Positions 14,061 to 64,000 of a stretch of DNA of 64,000 bases are shown piece after piece (position 1 is the first letter of the stretch; every line of letters begins with the position of its first letter). The notes under the pieces are model-generated. The model worked only from the letters and a program-made list of their open reading frames with translations, did no database searches and was not told the DNA's origin. This stretch comes from Acanthochromis polyacanthus (taxonomy: Eukaryota > Chordata > Actinopteri > Pomacentridae). The DNA is taken from contig NC_067123.1 in NCBI RefSeq assembly GCF_021347895.1, positions 2,062,149 to 2,126,148 on the forward strand, in the 5' to 3' direction. The position numbers were made by a program, and so were the translations under genes.

Positions 14061-16918
14061 TTTTTTATTTTATATTTTTACAGGGAAATTAATTCAGATT
14101 CTTTCTTGTACTTCAAAACAACCAAAAATCAGGAAAGATCTGTGAAATGACAATACGTTTTTTATTTATTTAAAGTTTTTTTTTCCAGATTTTTGAACGT
14201 TGTGAACAGTTTTGGCCTTTTTGTTTTACAGTCAACATGGAAATAATTTAATGCTTTTTAAAACTTTTCTGTAATTCAAAAGACAAACAAAAAAAAAGGA
14301 AAATCTGAAATTTTTTCTCTTTTTATTCTAATCTTTCTTGAAGCCAGACGGTCTGAATATAAATAAAACAGTTTAGCTTCCTGTCTGTGGTTTGCTTTTT
14401 TCTCCTAAATGAAACGGCGGCGCTTCGTCTTTCTGACCTCATCCGTCCCGTCGCTCGGCCTCGTAGTCGAGAACAAACCGTTCTTGGTCAGAAAACGGAT
14501 TCAAACAGGAGGTTTGTTGGAGGATCTGTGGAGACGTTTTTACACAGAATTATCTTATCTAGAGCCCAACATCCTGCTGCCAAAAAGTCACCAGAATTAG
14601 TCCATGTATCAGAGCTGGAAACTGCAAAAACAGGAAAATGTGTCAGATTTCAACTTTCCGACAGTCCTTGAACGCCTCATCTGTACTGCTTGGTCAGGAA
14701 AATTAACTCAACCTGAGCTTAATATCAGGATTTTTCATCAAGATGACTTCATTTTACAGAAGGAGCTGTTTGTTTGTGCAGTTAGTTCATGTAATGTGGC
14801 CTGTAGGGGGCGCTCTCCTGTCCTTATTTATGACGTTACGGTAAAATAGGAGCAGAAATCTAGCAAACTGGTGACTTTTGGATTATTTGTTGGAACCTTT
14901 TATGCCTGAAAACTTAAATTCTGTGAGTTATCAAAACATTCCAGTTCAAACAGCCGGAAACATTTTAAGACTTTAAACGACAGTCGGAGGTTTTCTCTGT
15001 AAAATGGACCACATGAAGCTTTAAATCATGATAAAAACAGGCAAAAGATGAGTGCATCAGTGGATAAAGGTGTAACGGGTGCTCTTCAGGATCTAGTGGA
15101 AAAAATCCATTCAAACAGCAAAAAGATGAGAAGTCCGAGGCACTTTTAGGAACTCGGAGTGCCTCGGATCTCTCTTCTTTTTGCTGTTTGAATCATGATA
15201 TTTAATCATTATTTTAAACTTTGACTTGTTTTATTTTTCCAGTGGAACGACGACGAGTAGTTCAAGGACGGTCAGAAATCCAAAGATTCTTTCTGTTTTT
15301 ACACTTCCTGACTCTAAAAAATGCTTCAACTTTGGATCTTTTTAGAATTAAAAAAAACTGCTGGTGAGTTTTGGAGTTAAAAGGTTTAAAATTTAAATAA
15401 AAATGTCTGTTTTCATCAAATTATCATGAAAAAATTGTAAAAACAAAAGACTTCACTTCAGCTCTTAAACTATGACTTATTTCACCAAATCTCATTTAAA
15501 AATCAGCCAAAAATAGACCAATTATTCAAACCAAATTCTGTCAAAACCAAAACTTCTGAGCTCCTCGGTTCAGCCGACCAGGGGACACTTTTCAGGTGCA
15601 GGAAGCAGAAACGTTTTAAAGCTGTTTAAATACATGATTTATGGTCGAATATCTTCATTCATCAGTGAGAAAAATGCTGCACGTTGATCCCAGCGCTTTT
15701 CTGACTAAACACGGTGCAAACGTCTGCAGGTTTTAGTTTTTAATGCAGATTTTCAGGTTATTTATGGTTTCAGGTCCAGTTTTCTGTGGATCTGTTGGAT
15801 CCTTTCAGGGGTTTTAACCCGCTGACATACAAACTGTGTGATTCAGTGACGGCTTCGTGCTGCGTTCAGGTCACATGAGGTAAATCAGAAACACAGATCT
15901 GTGTTTGTTCCATGGCAGGAAACAGGCTGAAGATGAAACTAAAAGTCAGAAATGAAATAAAACCAGCAGAAATTAATGAAACACAAACAGAGAAGAGTGG
16001 AAAGTTTACTTATTCTCATTTTAAACCCAGTAGAACCAGCAGTTTGTTGGTTCCACTTGGCTGCAAACACAAGATTTTATCATCAAAAACGTCGACTGAA
16101 AGACATTTTTCACACATTTACACTGAGAATAAGACCCTAAATGTCCTAAAATTTACTGTTTTTGTTCACTTCTTCATTGTTAAATCAAAGTTTAGCATCA
16201 AAACACAACTTGAACATGAGTCAGAGCCACAATCTGTTATTTTTACTGGTTTATTTCTGTATAAGATGAAGAAAACGGCATGAAATGATGGAGCTGCAGG
16301 ACAGCAGGAGGACCAGGACATGCTAACTGCTAACTGCTAACTGCTAGCATCTGTTAAACCTGAAGATGCATTCAGGGACCAGTTCTGTTGGTTCTACTGG
16401 GATTAAAATGAGAATAAATGCTCCTCGGGTCAAACTTTCCGCTCTTCTTCGTTTGTATTTCATTAATTTCTGCTGTTTTTGTTCCATTTCTGACTTTTAC
16501 TTTTATTTTTAGTCGGTTTCCTGAGTTTGTTTCCTCCTTATCTTGAGGTAAATCTCACTTTTATTCCTGAAAACCTGCATCTTGGATCTCGTTTTGAACT
16601 GAGAGGATCGTATTTAATACTTCTCTGATCCATTCAGCTCCTCTTTGTTCATTTTGGTGCCGTTTTACGTCCATTCAGGACAAACGTCTTCATGTCTTTG
16701 AAGTCAGTCGGTGTGTTGACTTAAATCTGCTCTCTGGTCTGTGAGGCTCCGACTTGTTGAAACTCGTTGAAACTCTGCAGGATTGTGGAAAAGCATGTTG
16801 TGTTTGGAATCCTGGGACTTTTCCCAAATCTATTCATCCTATTTATAAATCTTTGTCTGTTGAACGACATCATGTAGAAGTCTGGATACTGAAGAGAAAA
16901 GAGTTTTATTTATTCTAG

Positions 16919-17340
16919 ATCAGGAGAATCTGATCCTAGTCTGGTCTGATGTGGACCGGACCAGTAAAACCACAGCGCAATAAACGACAAAAGTCAGACA
17001 GAAAAGCAATAAACAACAACAAACAATACAAAATATTACAAAAATGAGACAAAAAATGACAAAAAAATGGACAAACGACACAAGCGAGACAACAAACAAC
17101 AAAAACACGACAAAATGTTAGAAAAATGAGACAAAAAATGACAAAAAAATGGACAAACGACACAAGCGAGACAACAAACAACAAAAACACGACAAAATGT
17201 TAGAAAAATGAGACGCAAAATGACCAAAAAAATGAGACAAATGGCACGAAACAAGACCAAAAACACGACAAAATATTTAAAAAATGACATAAAATGAGCC
17301 AAACAAGACAAAAAAAAGGCAAAAGCGAGAAAGAAAGTGG
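16919..17340 (-). mobile_element. Fragment of the hAT-like element (copy E)
   Basis: It begins CAGGAGAATCTGATCCTAGT, close to the far end of copy B (CAGAGGAGTCAAACTGATCC), and keeps ACCAGTAAAACCACAGC. It then runs into a GACAAAAAATGACAAAAAAA-type tract like those in copies B and D. The 42-bp array is absent. Confidence 0.5.
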
Positions 17341-17934
17341 CAGAAAACAGACGTGTGAGCGCCTGGTTTAGATCCTTCCTCTGATTTTTCTGCTTCAACT
17401 GTTTGTGTGTTTTTTTGTGTATTTTTGCATTCGGTTGTCTTCATGCGTTCAGCCCCTGGTTGTGTTTCTGTCTGCTGTGTCAGGTGTTTTTTTTAAGGTG
17501 GAAATCCCCCAAAATTCCCCAGAGCTTCAGAAGTGAAGATCTTAGACACAGGAGCAGCTAAAAGTGAGAATAGTTGAGCTCTGACTGCATCCATGTAGAC
17601 GTTTATGAATGAAGTACATGGAGATGAAACTCTACGTTCACGTTTCCTGTTATTCACAGAGACACAAACACAGAAAAGATGAAAAAGATCAAAGCTCAGG
17701 AACTCAAACCAGTGAAATATGATTAAAAATAAGAAAAAAGGGCAACTTTTCAAACAAATCAGGTTCTTTAGACTCAGCTGGGATGTTATAAACTGGTTTA
17801 TTTTTCACTAAAGCAGAGAAAATAAGATTTTATTGATAGAAAAAGAAAAATAGAAGCGATAAAAATGAGAGTACACCTGTTCCTGCAGTAAAGCGTGTAT
17901 TCATATGTGATTTAAAGCGTCTCTGTGGGTTTAT

Positions 17935-18485
17935 TTAACCCTCGTGTCGTTTTAAAGTCTGAAAATGTGGAGAAAAAAAAGTTTCACAGCGAATCTTCTG
18001 ATGTTCACATTTTCAACATTTTTGGGAAATTTCTTACCATTTTTTGGTGGAAAAAATGTGTTTAAAATATTTCTAGAATAGAATAAAATAGAATCATTTT
18101 ATTCATCCCCGAAGGAAAATTCAAAGGAGAATTTAAAAATTTATTCAAAAATTCAAAAGAACATTCACAAAGAATGATTTTTATGTGAATGTTCTCAAAG
18201 AAAATAATACAAGTTTTACTGCTATATATGGAATCACTTTAGATATTTTTAGGATTTTTTTGAAGATTTTTACTCATTTTCTGAAAATATAAAATTTTCA
18301 TGCCAAATTTGTGAGATTTTTTAAAATATATTTTTAAGTGAAACTTTTAAGGAATTATTGGAATTTTCTAAAGTTTTTGCAAATTTTCAGAAATTTTTGA
18401 ATTTTTTTGGGTGAGTTTTTGTATTTTTTCAGACAAAGAAACAATATTTTTTGTTGCCTGTAAATGAGGACAACAGGAGGGTTGA
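17935..18485 (+). mobile_element. piggyBac-like MITE (copy 1)
   Basis: It starts TTAA then CCCTCGTGTCG and ends AGGAGGGTTGA, which fits a TTAA target with CCCT ends in which the right TTAA has mutated to TTGA. Internal marks such as ATGTTCACATTTTCAAC and TAAATGAGGACAACA are found reversed in 59773-60254. No coding sequence. Confidence 0.65.
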
Positions 18486-19120
18486 GACCGTTTAACGTCA
18501 ATTATCCCCGTGGAGGAAACTGTTCAAACGTTTCTTCATTTGTAGAAGCACGGATTCACGACAACACGCACAGGTTTCATTTTCTGCTGCAGGAATCTCC
18601 GCTAGTTTCTGGTTTTAAAGCTGCTGCTGTTTAACGGGTGTAAAACTGAGATGTTAATTCTCTCTGATGAGGCTGGAGTGATGATGAAGGTGTTCCAGCA
18701 GAACGAAGGCTTTTACATGAAGTGAGACGACAAGAAGAAGCAGCAGAAGAGGAACATTTAATGACCTGTCAGGATTTCTGGGCTTTAACTTCTGAGAAAT
18801 GTTTTCATTTTGGTCATTTTTAGAAAGTTAACAAGCTTTTCTCATTCGTTTCATGCTTGACTGGTTATAATCGGTAGAAGGACTGCCTGCAGTTCAGTCG
18901 AAAAGTTCATGAATTTTTGTCACATGACTGTTGGTCGCAGCTGATTCAATAAAGGCTTCATAATTAAATCAAGAAACACAGAATTTTTTGTTTTCTGCAG
19001 AATTTGATTGCAGAAGAAGGCATATTTTTGGTGAATTTTTGAGTGACACATGCAGGTTAAAGAAACATCAGGTTAATGTGTCAGGTGTTCATTAAAGTTT
19101 CTTCCTTTGTTTTCCTGCAG

Positions 19121-63409
<44,289 letters not shown>

Positions 63410-63795
63410 GTCGCCTTACATCTCCACTATGAGATTCCTCCTCCTCTAAACTTTGTGCCAAACAACCAGAGTGGAACTGAACTCACGCCGACGAGCAGAA
63501 CTCTGAATTCATCTGAAACTAAGAAATATTAAAACATGCAAGTATTCTGTGTCCTCACCGTGTTCTGGTGCACCTTAAAGATTCTAGAAAACAGGAAGTA
63601 TCTGACATGGTGTTCTTCTTCTGATGTTGTTCTCGTTACTTCAGTTGGATAATGTGTGTTTTTGTGTGTTTTTGCTGTTTTTGTCTTGAATTATTGCGTT
63701 ATTTAACATCTTCAGGCTGCAGAGGGTGGATGTAAATGTATATGAGCCTCCTGTTGCAGGAGATCTGTGAAATAAAGCTTTATGAAAGGAACGCC
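63410..63795 (+). other. map7d1: map7d1 3' UTR
   Basis: Unique-looking sequence follows the stop codon up to a canonical AATAAA. The cleavage site is estimated 15-25 bases after the signal. No interspersed repeat is obvious in it. Confidence 0.75.
63771..63776 (+). terminator. map7d1: Polyadenylation signal AATAAA for map7d1
   Basis: Canonical hexamer about 362 bases after the stop codon, preceded by a TGTAAATGTATATG stretch with UGUA-like motifs. It is the only AATAAA between the stop codon and the downstream tandem repeat. Confidence 0.8.
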
Positions 63796-63831
63796 TCCTC
63801 TGGCTCTATGATGAAACAAAACCACGCACTT

Positions 63832-64000
63832 CTGCTCACCTACAAGTACTTCTGCTGCTGACCTTCAAGTACTTCCGCTGACCTACAAGTACTTCTACTG
63901 ACCTACAAGTACTTCTGCTGACCTACAAGTACTTCTGCTGCTGACCTACAAGTACTTCTGCTGACCTACAGGTACTTCTGCTGACCTACAAGTACCTCTG
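63832..64000. repeat. 20-bp tandem repeat at the window end
   Basis: Units of ACCTACAAGTACTTCTGCTG with small variants, about 8 copies, running off the window edge. It starts about 60 bases after the polyadenylation signal of map7d1. Confidence 0.9.

Larger units (their letters stand above)
1..19120 (+). other. Upstream intron of map7d1 (partial), no exon found
   Basis: AT-rich non-coding DNA. I found no segment that encodes a plausible MAP7D1 N-terminus with a phase-1 donor, so exon 1 is presumed upstream of the window. Content not listed separately: a CT-rich run at 399-560, degenerate tracts around 3005-3235 (a TTTATAGTATTTTACAG-like motif), 4690-5130 (an AACTGGTTTTAACCGG-like motif) and 11790-11960 (TCCAAAATGA-like), and AT-rich sequence at 12480-12700. 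Confidence 0.7.

Noticed and set aside
14387..14849. Short open frames that might be exon 1 of map7d1
   Set aside because: No Pro/Ser-rich N-terminus like that of MAP7D1, no phase-1 donor joining to 19121, and part of the region belongs to the dispersed intronic family.

Overview
The window looks like teleost fish nuclear DNA. It holds one spliced gene on the + strand, very low coding density, and interspersed repeats typical of fish introns. The gene is the 3' part of a MAP7 domain-containing protein 1 gene (map7d1; the a/b paralogue cannot be decided here). I read 17 coding exons between 19121 and 63409. All splice phases agree across the chain, giving 760 residues with a 21-nt microexon or 753 without it. 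The reading ends in the family's C-terminal Glu-Val-Leu-stop. The first exon, with the start codon and N-terminus, lies upstream of the window. A polyadenylation signal sits at 63771-63776.

Layout: 1-19120 is intron. It holds a GGAT microsatellite (3.9-4.3 kb), a 42-bp minisatellite inside a hAT-like element (5.9-8.7 kb), a 16-bp minisatellite (9.8-11.4 kb), a piggyBac-like MITE (17.9-18.5 kb) and several copies of a private dispersed repeat. From 19.1 to 34.2 kb come the exons for the N-terminal linker and the microtubule-binding coiled coil. From 40.5 to 44.8 kb come the exons for the conserved Ser-rich motif and a Lys/Glu-rich block. Exons at 50.2-51.6 kb encode a Pro/Ala/Ser-rich linker. 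Exons at 51.5-59.5 kb encode the C-terminal coiled coil, which in MAP7 proteins binds kinesin-1. The tail is encoded at 59.6-63.4 kb.

About 14 kb of the window is tandem array, and two arrays are fused to splice sites of the gene. A ~4.5-kb array of 38-bp units (53.2-57.7 kb) starts inside the 3' end of an exon and repeats that exon's 5' splice site more than 100 times. A ~3.1-kb pyrimidine-rich 25/19-bp array (47.1-50.2 kb) runs directly into the 3' splice site of another exon and supplies its polypyrimidine tract. A shorter duplication (50.8 against 51.25 kb) copied a third splice junction. Amplification at splice junctions within one gene is the most unusual thing here.

The long open frames over the arrays (up to 1169 codons, both strands, several frames) are artefacts of repeat units without stops, not genes. 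I saw no tRNA, rRNA, CRISPR or second protein-coding gene. Exon calls come from reading splice sites and translation by eye. Family assignments rest on remembered features of MAP7 proteins, without any database search.
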